Shown in pieces: positions 35,728 through 45,108 of a DNA stretch of 64,000 nt (position 1 is the stretch's first letter; every line of letters starts with the position of its first letter). The stretch spans positions 170,216 through 234,215 of the forward strand of contig CANPVE010000003.1 in NCBI GenBank assembly GCA_947581635.1, in the 5' to 3' direction. The notes beneath the pieces are model-generated. The model had not been told where the DNA came from, did not search any database, and worked only from the letters and a program-made list of their open reading frames with translations. This DNA comes from an uncultured Clostridia bacterium (GTDB taxonomy: Bacteria > Bacillota > Clostridia > Oscillospirales > Acutalibacteraceae). Position numbers and translations under genes: made by a program.

Positions 35728-36390
35728 TTACGAATTTTGGATCGAACTCAGCTTCCATTTTCCGTCAGATTTTACGAAATCCACGCTGCTGCGGGTTATT
35801 CCGTATTTCTTGCGGCACTCGGCGGTATGTGTAGAGCTTATCTGAACGGTTGAGCCGCCGTTCATTACGTAGCGCTTATTTGACGATATTGTTCTGCCGC
35901 CCGCTCCATCTACAAAATACAGATTGCCGTTGCTGGTGACAAAATACACATCAGCCTCTTGCAAAAACTTATCCGCCTCGCCGCTGCCCATGTGCTTGCG
36001 GGCGAATCGGCTCAGTTTACTGTATGTGCCAAATCTGCTGTCGGTTATCTTACACCAAATCGAACCACCCTTATCGACGCACACCAATTCGCCCTCCTCG
36101 TCGGTCTCCACCTCTATGCCTCCAAACGCGCTGTCCTCTCCGAAATCCAGCACCGTAACCTTGTGCTCATCTTCGTCGGATAAATAAAGCTGCACCGTGC
36201 GCTTAGGCTCCTTTTCGGGTTCTTCTAAATCATCTGCCGAAGTCTGCCCGGCAGATGACTTGGCGTGCTCAGAATCCACCGACTTCGTCGCGCCGCCACC
36301 GCAGCTGCACATCAGTGACACCGCGAACACGGCTGACATCACAGCCAGGGTAATGTTTTTCTTTTTATTCGTTTTCTTATCTTTTTCCAT
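35728..36390 (-). CDS. Hypothetical lipoprotein
   Basis: 220 residues, not recognised. Seen: a basic start (MEKDKKTNKKKN), a hydrophobic segment and a lipobox-like LMCSCGGG, giving a lipid-anchored Cys near residue 30. An acidic low-complexity linker (about 35-65) follows, then a beta-rich C-part (QLYLSDEDEHKVTVLDFGED, VYFVTSNGNLYFVDGAGG, KWKLSSIQNS). Its exported surface role is inferred. Single gene, convergent with the MATE gene. Confidence 0.6.
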   Translation of the reverse strand: MEKDKKTNKKKNITLAVMSAVFAVSLMCSCGGGATKSVDSEHAKSSAGQTSADDLEEPEKEPKRTVQLYLSDEDEHKVTVLDFGEDSAFGGIEVETDEEGELVCVDKGGSIWCKITDSRFGTYSKLSRFARKHMGSGEADKFLQEADVYFVTSNGNLYFVDGAGGRTISSNKRYVMNGGSTVQISSTHTAECRKKYGITRSSVDFVKSDGKWKLSSIQNS

Positions 36391-36717
36391 GTCGTTTCTC
36401 CTATGCCCGCCTCAATCGGGTCTTTTAAGCACACGCTGATTGTACTCAGCCGTCAATCACACACCGCAAAAATTTGCGGTCCATCATTATGGTTCTTGAC
36501 GGAAATCAATTTTAAATAACAGCATAAGGCAACGTAAAAAGTTGGAATGACAGCTTCGCTCGCTTGACTTCGGTTCCTCAAAATTGATCTCCTCCATAAA
36601 CAGTGCCGTACCTCTACACATAGATATCGGCTACTCGTTTAATAACAGTATATACCAAATATTTTTTGATTAAAGTCTTATTTCAAATGTGTAACCATTT
36701 GTAAAAAATATGATAAC
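36391..36717. other. Gene-poor 327-base stretch
   Basis: Between the lipoprotein gene and the flavodoxin terminator. A minus-strand GGAGGAG near 36588 precedes a 42-codon TTG frame, but nothing else supports it. No RNA gene or convincing promoter was seen. Confidence 0.4.
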
Positions 36718-36762
36718 AAAAAATCAGAGACGCTCCACAAATATCTTTGCAAACGTCTCTGA
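36718..36762 (-). terminator. Terminator of the DUF2325-DUF3793-flavodoxin unit
   Basis: Minus strand: TCAGAGACG (36762-36754) pairs perfectly with CGTCTCTGA (36732-36724) and is followed by a T run. Confidence 0.88.
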
Positions 36763-36785
36763 CTTATGGCAACCAAAGTAGATAA

Positions 36786-37208
36786 TCACGCAAGCGCCGC
36801 ACCAAGCGCTTTGCACGCCGACGCGGCGTTATCGTCGGGTGCGTTGTTGGCAATAACGCTGTCGGCCGAGAAAACCGCACCGTCGCCACGACAAGTTTCC
36901 TCCCAAGTGCGCATCCATTCGCCGTCGCCCCAGTCGTAGGAACCGAAAAGACCTATCTTCTTGTCTCTTAGTTTTGCTTCACATTCGTTGAACACAGGCT
37001 CGAACTCACTGTCCTCAAGCTGCTCCGCCCCCATTGCCGGACAGCCGAAGGCTACAGCGTCAAATTCGTCAATCCTCGACGCGCTGAATTCCGAAACGGG
37101 AAACACCGTTACATCAGCGCCCGCACTTCTTGCGCCCTCGGCCACAAATTCAGCCATAGCCTCGGTATTGCCCGTGCCGCTCCAATAAACAACCGCAATC
37201 TTACTCAT
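36786..37208 (-). CDS. Flavodoxin
   Basis: Small FMN electron carrier, often made in place of ferredoxin when iron is scarce. Seen: VVYWSGTGNTEAMAEFVAEG (phosphate loop, residues 6-25), FGCPAMGAEQLED (first aromatic-side loop) and LFGSYDWGDGEWMRTWEE (second loop with Tyr and Trp near the flavin). 140 residues, short-chain clostridial type. Last gene of a three-gene unit with DUF3793 and DUF2325 proteins. Confidence 0.95.
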   Translation of the reverse strand: MSKIAVVYWSGTGNTEAMAEFVAEGARSAGADVTVFPVSEFSASRIDEFDAVAFGCPAMGAEQLEDSEFEPVFNECEAKLRDKKIGLFGSYDWGDGEWMRTWEETCRGDGAVFSADSVIANNAPDDNAASACKALGAALA

Positions 37209-37276
37209 TGTAAAAACCTCATTTCAAAAAATTTAAATATAATCAACGCACAGTGTCTGAAGTGCGCCGCACAAAA

Positions 37277-37828
37277 TCATACCATAACGGTGAGATCGCG
37301 CACACTTCTGCCATTGCTCCACATTCTGGCGTATGACCTGCTGCATTCCTTGTACCGTGCAAAAGTTCGCTCCGCCTCGGGTCGGTCGCAATACACCTTC
37401 CAGCAGCCTTCACACTTGCAGTTTCTGCCGCCGTTGCAGATAAATCCTTTGACATCGCCCACCGGATAGCCGAGAAACACACCTATCTCGTGCGGAAATG
37501 TTCTGCTTTCACGCAACCTTGTGCGAAGGCTGTCGATGGCGCTGTCTATGTCGTACTTTGGATATCCGCAGTCGGCAAGAAGCTCGCGAACCTCGTTGTT
37601 TTGAAGGTCATTTTTCAGCCTGGCGCGGCGGTAGACATAAATCAGAGCGGTATGCTCGCGCTGTCTCAGCACTGTTATGGAGACGCCTTTGCCGCCCAGA
37701 ATACCGTTCCAGCGCGCAAGCTGACTGTACAGCTCGGTCTCGGACGAAAACGGATAGTTGAAGAGATTGGCCGTCTTTATTGACGCGAGGGTGGGCGAGC
37801 AACATTCTATCAGATATTCCTCAAGCAT
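37277..37828 (-). CDS. DUF3793 family protein
   Basis: 183 residues. Features of the family are seen: CCSPTLASIKTANLFNY at the start, GVSITVLRQREHTALIYVYR in the middle, HEIGVFLGYPVGDVKGFI, and a cysteine cluster (GGRNCKCEGCWKVYCD) around 135-150. The biochemical function is unknown. The Cys cluster could bind metal or a cluster. It lies between a DUF2325 gene (33 bases upstream) and a flavodoxin (68 bases downstream), which suggests a role in iron or redox balance. Confidence 0.82.
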   Translation of the reverse strand: MLEEYLIECCSPTLASIKTANLFNYPFSSETELYSQLARWNGILGGKGVSITVLRQREHTALIYVYRRARLKNDLQNNEVRELLADCGYPKYDIDSAIDSLRTRLRESRTFPHEIGVFLGYPVGDVKGFICNGGRNCKCEGCWKVYCDRPEAERTFARYKECSRSYARMWSNGRSVRDLTVMV

Positions 37829-37861
37829 AATAAATCTCCCCTTTGCGTTAAAACATAAAAG

Positions 37862-38149
37862 TCACACAGTTCCAAACTGCTCAGCAAGCACCGCGCTCAG
37901 GGCGCTCGCACTGCTTGTATGTACTCTCGCAATTGGGATATTGCCCCGCTTTGCCTCCTGCGACGCGCTTATAACCATCTTGTGGGATACTGTGTTTGTG
38001 AAAAGTATCAGGAGATCCGGCGTGCCTATTTTTTTTCTGAGCGAGCCGTTTTGCTTTGGAAATACCTTCACTTTACAGCCGTATTTTTTGCATATGCTCC
38101 GATATTCGCACACCATACATTCATTGCCGCCGACTATTACAACACTCAT
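37862..38149 (-). CDS. DUF2325 family protein
   Basis: 95 residues with a Rossmann-like pattern: SVVIVGGNECMVCEYRSICKKYGCKVKVF, then TPDLLILFTNTVSHKMVISA and a RVHTSSASALSAVL end. This matches DUF2325, a family of unknown function. Three Cys at the N-terminus (residues 11, 14 and 20) could bind metal. First gene of the unit controlled by the operator-like repeat at 38236-38249. Confidence 0.8.
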   Translation of the reverse strand: MSVVIVGGNECMVCEYRSICKKYGCKVKVFPKQNGSLRKKIGTPDLLILFTNTVSHKMVISASQEAKRGNIPIARVHTSSASALSAVLAEQFGTV

Positions 38150-38229
38150 TTATTATGTCCTTTCCTGTCGATATATTCCCGCGCGGTTATTTGGAAAATA
38201 TATCAGTTAATTCCAATACGCGCCCGTTC

Positions 38230-38260
38230 AGTATATTAGTTAAAACTAACTTATGTTCAA
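38230..38260 (-). promoter_or_regulatory. Promoter of the DUF2325 unit with overlapping operator
   Basis: Minus strand TTGAAC (38260-38255) and TATACT (38235-38230) or TAATAT (38238-38233). Between them lies TTAGTTAAAACTAA (38236-38249), a perfect 6-2-6 inverted repeat. Binding there would block RNA polymerase. The TTAG/CTAA ends recall DtxR/IdeR-type metal boxes. Confidence 0.6.
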
Positions 38261-38306
38261 AAAAAATAGAATATTCTATAGTTTTTATTTGGTAGAACAT
38301 TCGTGT

Positions 38307-38328
38307 CGTTAGTTTCCGCTAACTAACG
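38307..38328. promoter_or_regulatory. Second TTAGT/ACTAA inverted repeat
   Basis: CGTTAGT (38307-38313) and ACTAACG (38322-38328) around eight bases, some 50 bases upstream of the first repeat and sharing its half-site. The rest of the 412-base gap (38150-38561) holds only this region and the sbcDC promoter. Confidence 0.55.
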
Positions 38329-38479
38329 GATTAAATATTACAGCAAAACGCCGAATTTGTCAAGAGGGATGCAACAATAAATTTAAAATAAATTGTTAAA
38401 TCTGTTATCCTTGACCCTGTTCTATACAAAAAACACGCACGATTTATGACGTTATTCTCCATAATTTTCATTAACTGCC

Positions 38480-38508
38480 TTGTTTTCCACGCACGCCAGT
38501 GATAGAAT
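38480..38508 (+). promoter_or_regulatory. Promoter of sbcDC
   Basis: TTGTTT (38480-38485), 17-base spacer, TAGAAT (38503-38508), about 54 bases before the sbcD start. Confidence 0.55.
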
Positions 38509-38561
38509 TATACAAAAGCCCGTATCCTCAACCTTAAATTCCATCTTACGGAGATGATTTC

Positions 38562-39710
38562 TTGAAAATACTGCATACTTCGGACTGGCATCTCGGCAAA
38601 TTCGTGTCGGTGCAGTCCATGATCGACGACCAACGGTATTTTATCGAAAACGTATTTTTAAAAGCGCTCGACGATTACCGCCCCGACGTCATCGTGCTGG
38701 CGGGCGATATCTACGACCGCAGCATTGCGCCGATTACCGCGATATCGCTCTTTGAGCAGACGCTGTACGAGGTGGCGCGGCGGCGTATCCCGATGATAGC
38801 CATATCCGGCAATCACGACGGCGCCGAGCGCATAATTCCTGCGGCAAGGCTCATGCGCAGCGTCGGAATCTATCTGGCAAATTCGATGGACGATTTCTTT
38901 GACCCGATCGACATAACCGCGCAGGACGGCAGCCGCGCTCGATTCTTCCCATTGCCATACTTCGACATATCTCAGGCAAAGCACTTGACGGGACGCGATG
39001 ATTTGAAAAACATGAGCGAGGCATATACCGCGCTGTTTGAACGGGGACGAAACAATCTCTCACCCGACTGCCCGAACATTCTTATAACCCACTGCACGGT
39101 CACAGGCTCGGTAACTTGCGACAGTGAAAGCCGCATTTTTGTGGGCGGCACGCAGCAGGTTTCGTCCGATCTTTTTGACGACTTCGGCTTTACCTGCCTG
39201 GGACACATACACTCTCCCCAAAAGGCCGGCGGCAGGTCAATGTACAGTGGCTCTCCGCTGCGCTATTCCTTCGACGCAAACGAACGCGACAAATCCATGC
39301 TGCTCATCGACACGGACAACGGTATGTCGATTGAAGAAATTTCCATAGTTCCCCGCCGCCAAATGCGCACGATCACAGGGACATTTGACGAGCTGCTGAA
39401 CGTGCAAAACTGTTGCTCCGAAGATTACATATTCGCCGCCGTCACCGACGACCGCCTGATTTATGAGCCGATGTCGCGCCTGCGGGAGAAATACCCCAAT
39501 ATTCTCGGGCTGAGTCAGGCGTATCTCAGCCAAAACTCCAACGGCGAATCCGACCGCGACGAGCTTCGCGTGAAGATGGCCAATCACACTATTTCCGACG
39601 ATGAAATAATGATTTCATTCATGCGCGATATGTGCAAAGTCGAACCTTCACAGGAAGATATTGAGCTGTTTAACCGAATAAACCAGGCAATTGGAGATGA
39701 TGATATTTGA
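38562..39710 (+). CDS. sbcD: Exonuclease subunit SbcD (Mre11-like)
   Basis: Nuclease half of the SbcCD complex that opens hairpins and trims DNA ends. Phosphoesterase motifs seen: HTSDWHLGK at residue 5, VLAGDIYDRS near 46, ISGNHDGAERI near 86, THCTVTGS and FTCLGHIHSPQ near 213. 382 residues, normal. Starts with TTG 38562 after GGAG at eight bases. Its end overlaps the TTG start of sbcC by four bases (TTGA). Confidence 0.96.
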   Translation: MKILHTSDWHLGKFVSVQSMIDDQRYFIENVFLKALDDYRPDVIVLAGDIYDRSIAPITAISLFEQTLYEVARRRIPMIAISGNHDGAERIIPAARLMRSVGIYLANSMDDFFDPIDITAQDGSRARFFPLPYFDISQAKHLTGRDDLKNMSEAYTALFERGRNNLSPDCPNILITHCTVTGSVTCDSESRIFVGGTQQVSSDLFDDFGFTCLGHIHSPQKAGGRSMYSGSPLRYSFDANERDKSMLLIDTDNGMSIEEISIVPRRQMRTITGTFDELLNVQNCCSEDYIFAAVTDDRLIYEPMSRLREKYPNILGLSQAYLSQNSNGESDRDELRVKMANHTISDDEIMISFMRDMCKVEPSQEDIELFNRINQAIGDDDI

Positions 39711-42700
39711 AGCCCATTTACTTAAAAATGACCGCCTTTGGCTCCTACTGCGGCACCGCAGAGGTGGATTTTACCAGGCTTTACGACAACGGAATATTCC
39801 TGATAACCGGCAAGACAGGAGGCGGCAAGACTACCATTCTTGACGCCATGTGCGTAGCGCTCTACGGCAAAGCTACAGGCAGCGAGCGCGCCAAGGAGTG
39901 GAAGCAGCTCAGGTGTAACAGCGCGCCGGCCAGTGTGGATACCGAAATAGAATACATATTCTCAATAGGTCAAATAAAATATAAATTCTACCGCCGCTGG
40001 CATCTGCCCAATTCCAAGAAAGGCGATCCGCAGCTAAAGGACGCGGAGAGCGCCTGTTATCTCTGCCGCGACGGTTCGGAAAATTGGGAACTGATGGCCT
40101 CGCGCAGTTCAAAGGCGGTCAATGACGCCGCCGAGAACATTCTGAAGCTGACCCACGCACAGTTTATCAAGGTGATAATGCTGCCGCAGGGCGAATTTCG
40201 CGAGTTGCTCACCGCCTCCAGCGACGAAAAAGAGTCCATATTCAAAAAGCTGTTTGATACCGAGCATTGGGAACACATAACCGACCGCATTTCAGAGGAA
40301 TACCGCGATATAGAAAAACAGTGTAACGACCACAAAAAGCGAAAAGGCAACGCACTGGAAGGAGTGGAGTGCGAGAACGTCGAGGATTTGCAGTCAAAAA
40401 TCGCTCAGTGCAAACTCGTCTTGAACGAACTGCAAGTTCAGGCGGAAGAAAACCGCAGAAGGGCAGAGCAGACCGCCGCACAGTTAAAATCCGCCGAGGG
40501 AACGGCTACTCTCTTTGCCGAGCTTGATTCACAGCGGCATACGTTGGAAAAGCTGACCGCCGAATCCGCACAATTTTCAGACGTGGAGGCAAAGTTGCGG
40601 CAAAGCCGAAAGCTCAGGGGGGTTCTGCCCCAATTCAACCTGATGAAGGCCGCTGAAAGTTCTGCGGCTGAATGTGAAAAAAGACTAAACTCATCAGAGG
40701 CGGCTAAATGCGCAGCCGTCGCCGAGCTGGAGAGTGCGGAGAGAAATTGCAATCGTGTCCCGGAGCTTGAGGAAAAAAAGAACGCATTGCTCTCGTCAGT
40801 TTCAGCATTGAGCGAACTCGCCGAGAGCCGCGCCAAGTACGTAGCCGCCACACAAAAAGCTGCATCCGTTGAAATCGATCTCAAATCCAAGGAACAGAAG
40901 ATGGCAACGCTTGTCAAACAAAAATCCGAAATCGAGGAGAGCATTGCGAAAGGTACCAAATTTCTGGAACAGTGCAACTCCGCAGGCCGCGAGCTCGCAC
41001 AAGCCAATGAAATTCTCCATCGATTGGAACAGCAGTTTAACTTCACTAAAGAATTCGAGGAGAATGCAGTCAATCTGTCCTCGCTTGAAGGGCAAATAGC
41101 AGCGTCAGAGAGCGAAATAAAAAGACTTGAACGCGATTGTGAAACCCTCCGTGCCGTCGTATCCGCCGTGGAACAGGCCATTATGAGCGACAAGGCTTAC
41201 TCGCTCTCGGTCAATCTCACCGATGGCACGCCATGTCCCGTGTGCGGATCAATTCATCACCCGAAGCCCGCACAGCCCGCACACTCCACTCCCTCAACCG
41301 CCGATCTAGATAAATGCAAAAAGGATGCCGACGAATGCGCGAAGAAATTGGAAAATAAGCGGACAAATTATGCCTCGCTCAACACGCAGCGCGATATACT
41401 CCGTCAGTCCGCCGAACAACTCATGCAAAAGTCGGGCGGCGGCTTTGACAAATCGTCCGCTCAAATAAAAATCGAGTTTGACGAGACAAAAAAGCGGGTA
41501 GATCAACTAAAAGAACTATCGGACAAAACTGACAGAGCACAGAATAAATTAAACTTTCTCAACAATAAACTCACCGCTAATGTTCATGACATCGAAAACG
41601 CAAACATCAACATAAACAATTTTAAAATTCAGCTCGCAACCTCTCGGCAAACCTTGGATTCACTCACCGATAGATTAAAAGCCCGGGGTATCGGCAGCTT
41701 TGATGAGCTTGACAAAAGGCTCGGTCAGATGCGCGCCGACATAGATTCCGCCGACAGGGCAATCAGAGAGCTGAATGACGCCCATTCCGCCGCTTTATCA
41801 AAATACAGCGGCGCACAGGCGGCATTAACTGTCGCGAGAGACAACCTCACTGCGGCAGTCAATGAGCGATACATGAGGAAAAATGAATTCCGGCAAAGGT
41901 GTTCGGAGCTTGGAGTTGCCGAAAATACAGACATAGAGAGTGGCGTGATTTCAGAGGAAACTGAAGCGAAATTTGAGCGCGATCTGTCCGAGCACAAACA
42001 GAAACTCGACTTCGCTCAAAGGCGGACAGCCGAGATTTCGGACAGTCTGAAAGGAAAGGAAATGCCAAACCTCGGCGAGCTTCGCTCCGTAAACGAAGCG
42101 ACAATTGAGGCAGGCAAGGAAATTGCGCACCGCTGCGGTGACGTCACATCTCGCCTCAAATTTCTTGAAGATACCGCCGCCGTCGTGCAGCGCGAAGAGA
42201 CGGCTCTGGCGGAGCTTATGCCAAAATACAACACCGCCTACCGAATGAGTCAGTTTCTTTCCGGTGCAAACGAATCCCGCACACCTATACATCAATATGT
42301 GATAGGGATAAAAATGGACGAGGTTATAACAACCGCCAATCTCTACATGGCAAAGCTCACAAAAGGACAGTACGCCATGAAACGCAAGGAATCCACGGGC
42401 GGAAGATTAAGACATCAGGGACTTGACATTGAGATAATCGACAGCGTGGCGGGGCGTGAACGGGCGGTGTCCACCCTCTCGGGCGGCGAACTCTTTCTCG
42501 CGTCACTCTCGCTGGCATTTGGATTGTCGGACGTGGTGCAGAGCTTCGCGGGCGGAATACATCTGGATTCGCTGTTTATAGACGAAGGGTTCGGCTCGCT
42601 CGACAGCGAAACTCTTGATACCGCAATGGACGCGATAACACAGGTCAGGGAAAATAAACTTCTAGGCATAATTTCCCATGTGAGTGAGCTTAAGGAAAGA

Positions 42701-42763
42701 ATTCCCTACGGCATCGAGGTAATCAAATCCCACGACGGGTCATCTCTTAAAATGAGAGTGTAG
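39707..42763 (+). CDS. sbcC: Exonuclease subunit SbcC (Rad50-like)
   Basis: ATPase/tether half of SbcCD. Seen: Walker A GKTGGGKTT at residues 35-43, long antiparallel coiled coils (about 190-500 and 545-830) meeting at the zinc-hook CPVCG near residue 510, the Q-loop MLPQGEFRELL, signature LSGGELFLASLSLAFGLSD and Walker B LFIDEGFGSLD. 1018 residues, normal for the family. Translationally coupled to sbcD. No clear own terminator; the hairpin at 42840-42882 may serve both sbcC and argF. Confidence 0.97.
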   Translation: MKPIYLKMTAFGSYCGTAEVDFTRLYDNGIFLITGKTGGGKTTILDAMCVALYGKATGSERAKEWKQLRCNSAPASVDTEIEYIFSIGQIKYKFYRRWHLPNSKKGDPQLKDAESACYLCRDGSENWELMASRSSKAVNDAAENILKLTHAQFIKVIMLPQGEFRELLTASSDEKESIFKKLFDTEHWEHITDRISEEYRDIEKQCNDHKKRKGNALEGVECENVEDLQSKIAQCKLVLNELQVQAEENRRRAEQTAAQLKSAEGTATLFAELDSQRHTLEKLTAESAQFSDVEAKLRQSRKLRGVLPQFNLMKAAESSAAECEKRLNSSEAAKCAAVAELESAERNCNRVPELEEKKNALLSSVSALSELAESRAKYVAATQKAASVEIDLKSKEQKMATLVKQKSEIEESIAKGTKFLEQCNSAGRELAQANEILHRLEQQFNFTKEFEENAVNLSSLEGQIAASESEIKRLERDCETLRAVVSAVEQAIMSDKAYSLSVNLTDGTPCPVCGSIHHPKPAQPAHSTPSTADLDKCKKDADECAKKLENKRTNYASLNTQRDILRQSAEQLMQKSGGGFDKSSAQIKIEFDETKKRVDQLKELSDKTDRAQNKLNFLNNKLTANVHDIENANININNFKIQLATSRQTLDSLTDRLKARGIGSFDELDKRLGQMRADIDSADRAIRELNDAHSAALSKYSGAQAALTVARDNLTAAVNERYMRKNEFRQRCSELGVAENTDIESGVISEETEAKFERDLSEHKQKLDFAQRRTAEISDSLKGKEMPNLGELRSVNEATIEAGKEIAHRCGDVTSRLKFLEDTAAVVQREETALAELMPKYNTAYRMSQFLSGANESRTPIHQYVIGIKMDEVITTANLYMAKLTKGQYAMKRKESTGGRLRHQGLDIEIIDSVAGRERAVSTLSGGELFLASLSLAFGLSDVVQSFAGGIHLDSLFIDEGFGSLDSETLDTAMDAITQVRENKLLGIISHVSELKERIPYGIEVIKSHDGSSLKMRV

Positions 42764-42839
42764 GAGCTATAACAAACGGAATTTTACAATTTGTCAATCG
42801 GCCTTCTACAAGTTGTCAAATAATTTTTCAAATATAAAA

Positions 42840-42882
42840 GGCAGGCATATGCGGCGATTAAAAACCACCGCATATGCCTGCC
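42840..42882. terminator. Shared terminator hairpin of sbcC and argF
   Basis: A perfect 15-bp stem (42840-42854 with 42868-42882, core GCAGGCATATGC). On the minus strand TTTTATATTT follows, so it is mainly the argF terminator; it lies between convergent genes. Confidence 0.85.
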
Positions 42883-42920
42883 GTATTATTCCGCGATTTT
42901 AAAAAATTTAAAAATTAAAA

Positions 42921-43832
42921 TTATCTTCTGTTGCCCAGCAGCTTGACCAAAACCGCCTTCTGTGCGTGCAGTCTGTTCTCGGCTTCCTCGAAGATTTCAT
43001 TTGCATGAGCCTCGAGCATGGCGGCGGTGATTTCCTCGCCGCGGTGCGCGGGCAGACAGTGGAGCACCATCGCGTCGCTTTTGGCGTACTTCATAACCTC
43101 GTCGTTGATCTGGAAGCCCGCGAAAACCGCTCTGCGCTGTACCGCTTCTTCTTCCTGACCCATCGAAGCCCACACGTCTGTGATCACCACATCGGCCGCA
43201 CGCGCCGCCCCTCTGGGGTCGCGGTACATTTCAAAGCCGCCCACCTGCGCCGCGAATTCGATAACCGACTTATCCGGTTCATAACCCTCGGGACAGGCAA
43301 CAGCGACCTTCATGCCGCACTTGAGCGCGCCGACTATAAGCGAATTCATCATGTTGTTGCCGTCACCGATAAAGCACAGCTTCAGGCTGTCCAGACGTCC
43401 CTTTACCTCGCGGATTGTCATGAGGTCAGCGAGAACCTGGCATGGGTGTGACATATCTGTGAGGCCATTAATTATCGGTATCGTGCCGTATCTTGCAAGA
43501 TCCTCGACCTCGCGCTGCTCAAAGGTGCGGATCATAATGCCGTCAAGGTAGCGCGAGAGCACGCGCGCGGTATCCTCCACAGGTTCACCGCGTCCAATCT
43601 GCAAGTCGTGGGACGAGAGGAAAAGCGCCTGTCCGCCGAGCTGATACATACCCACCTCGAATGAAACGCGCGTGCGTGTGGACGACTTCTGGAATATCAT
43701 GCCGAGCGTCTTGCCCTCGAGAAGTCTGTGGCTTATGCCGTGCTTCTGCTCATATTTGAGCTGATCGGCAAGATTGAGTATATCGTTGATTTCACCTGAT
43801 GAAAGGTCAATCATTTTGAGCAAATGGTTCAT
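42921..43832 (-). CDS. argF: Ornithine carbamoyltransferase
   Basis: Ornithine + carbamoyl phosphate to citrulline. Seen: the carbamoyl phosphate loop KSSTRTRVSFEVGMYQLGG near residue 50, GRGEPVEDTARVLSRY, HPCQVLADLMTI (HPxQ), the ornithine-side VWASMGQEEE and the catalytic HCLPAHRGEEI near 263. 303 residues, typical anabolic form. GGAGGT precedes the ATG. Near the 3' end of a minus-strand series of arginine genes, although cobB and a carbamoyltransferase fragment lie between it and argC; it may have its own promoter (43882-43890). Confidence 0.97.
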   Translation of the reverse strand: MNHLLKMIDLSSGEINDILNLADQLKYEQKHGISHRLLEGKTLGMIFQKSSTRTRVSFEVGMYQLGGQALFLSSHDLQIGRGEPVEDTARVLSRYLDGIMIRTFEQREVEDLARYGTIPIINGLTDMSHPCQVLADLMTIREVKGRLDSLKLCFIGDGNNMMNSLIVGALKCGMKVAVACPEGYEPDKSVIEFAAQVGGFEMYRDPRGAARAADVVITDVWASMGQEEEAVQRRAVFAGFQINDEVMKYAKSDAMVLHCLPAHRGEEITAAMLEAHANEIFEEAENRLHAQKAVLVKLLGNRR

Positions 43833-43881
43833 TTAAAATAACCTCCAATAAATAATTATTAAAAATAAATCCGTGAAGATA

Positions 43882-43890
43882 ATTATAGCA
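43882..43890 (-). promoter_or_regulatory. Possible extended -10 promoter of argF
   Basis: Minus strand TGC-TATAAT (43890-43882), about 50 bases before argF, without a good -35 box. Confidence 0.4.
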
Positions 43891-43970
43891 CATATTGACA
43901 GGAAAATATTGAATATTATATGAAATTCTCGCGATGATGTTTTTCAATTATCGCCGCGTCCTGCGCGGCC

Positions 43971-44696
43971 TTATCCTACTGACGAAAACACATCGCCCAA
44001 GCTCTCGTTTATCACCAAATCCGCTCTATTGTCGTATGGTGTGGAGTCGCGATTGATGAGCACCAGATTTTTTCCTCGAAAATACTCTATCAGACCGCTT
44101 GCAGGGTACACAGTCAGCGAAGTCCCCGCGACTATCAGCATATCGGCTGCGGCGATCGCCCTGACCGCTCCTTCAACCACACTGTTATTCAACGGCTCCT
44201 CATAGAGCACCACATCTGGCTTGACAACTCCGCCACATTCGCACCTCGGAATTCCCTCGCCGCAGAATACAAACTCCGCGTCGTGGAATTTGCCGCATTT
44301 CATACAGTAATTCCTGAGCACGCTGCCGTGAAGCTCAAACACATTCTTTGAGCCTGCTTTTTGGTGAAGTCCATCTATATTCTGAGTGACGACCGCTTTT
44401 AGCTTGCCTGAGCGCTCCAACTCAGCCAATTTAAAATGCGTGATATTAGGCTCGAATTTGAGAGAATTGAGTTTGTCCCTGTAAAATCTGTAGAATTCTT
44501 CTGTCTTGCTGTCGAAAAATGTTCGGCTGAGAATTGTCTCGGGCGGATAATCGTATTTCTGATTGTAAAGCCCGTCCTTGCTGCGAAAATCGGGTATTCC
44601 GCTCTCAGTGGAAACGCCCGCCCCGCCAAAAAACACAACATTCTCGCTCTCATCGAGAATCTGATTAAATTTAAGTATTTTTTCCTCTTTATTCAA
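43971..44696 (-). CDS. cobB: NAD-dependent protein deacylase (sirtuin)
   Basis: Removes acyl groups from lysines using NAD+. Seen: GGAGVSTESGIPDFRSKDG near residue 20 (GAGxSxxSGIPDFR), TQNIDGLHQKAGS with the catalytic histidine near 120, a zinc site with two Cys pairs (CMKCG and CECGG, about 130-155), then GTSLTVYPASGLIEY and VLINRDSTP near the end. 241 residues, normal. It lies between argF and the carbamoyltransferase fragment. A functional link to arginine synthesis through enzyme acetylation is only a guess. Confidence 0.94.
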   Translation of the reverse strand: MNKEEKILKFNQILDESENVVFFGGAGVSTESGIPDFRSKDGLYNQKYDYPPETILSRTFFDSKTEEFYRFYRDKLNSLKFEPNITHFKLAELERSGKLKAVVTQNIDGLHQKAGSKNVFELHGSVLRNYCMKCGKFHDAEFVFCGEGIPRCECGGVVKPDVVLYEEPLNNSVVEGAVRAIAAADMLIVAGTSLTVYPASGLIEYFRGKNLVLINRDSTPYDNRADLVINESLGDVFSSVG

Positions 44697-44771
44697 CTAA
44701 ATACACCGCCTTTTCACTTGAATTGTCATCAAAATTTTAAATAATCATGCAATTCAAATACAATCAAAGCC

Positions 44772-45092
44772 CTAACAATACAGCAGCACGGCTTGCTGTA
44801 TTTCAAGCAGGCAGGCTTTAAAGCTGTATCCAACGAAATATCCATGATCCGCGTCAAGTGATGAAGGTGGAAGAATTATGCTCTGACCGCCAAGCAGATT
44901 TATTCCGCGCTCAAAGGTAACACGTGTCCGTATGCTTGATTCAGGGAGGAAAAGAGCTATTGTTTGGTCACTCAACAGCTTTCTGTATTTCAACCTTCGG
45001 AGCCTATCCGCAATACGAAAAATTTCATATGCGTCATCAATTTTTAAATCGCTCAAACGTATCAGATTTTTCACCTTTCTCATCATTTCCAC
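44772..45092 (-). pseudogene. Truncated carbamoyltransferase-like gene
   Basis: 106 residues resembling only the N-terminal carbamoyl phosphate domain of ornithine carbamoyltransferases: LIRLSDLKIDDAYEIFRIADRL, then SSIRTRVTFERGINLLGGQSIIL, parallel to KSSTRTRVSFEVGMYQLGGQALFL in the argF product. After about residue 80 the similarity stops and the frame ends. The HPxQ, ornithine and HCLP motifs are absent, so it cannot be a complete enzyme. It still has an initiation region (GAGGG before the ATGs at 45083-45086). Either decaying DNA or a short regulatory form; decay is more likely. Confidence 0.65.
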
Positions 45093-45108
45093 CGTCCCTC
45101 ATTAATTA

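Noticed and set aside
37243..37482. A small frame overlapping the DUF3793 gene
   Set aside because: Shadow of DUF3793 in another register.
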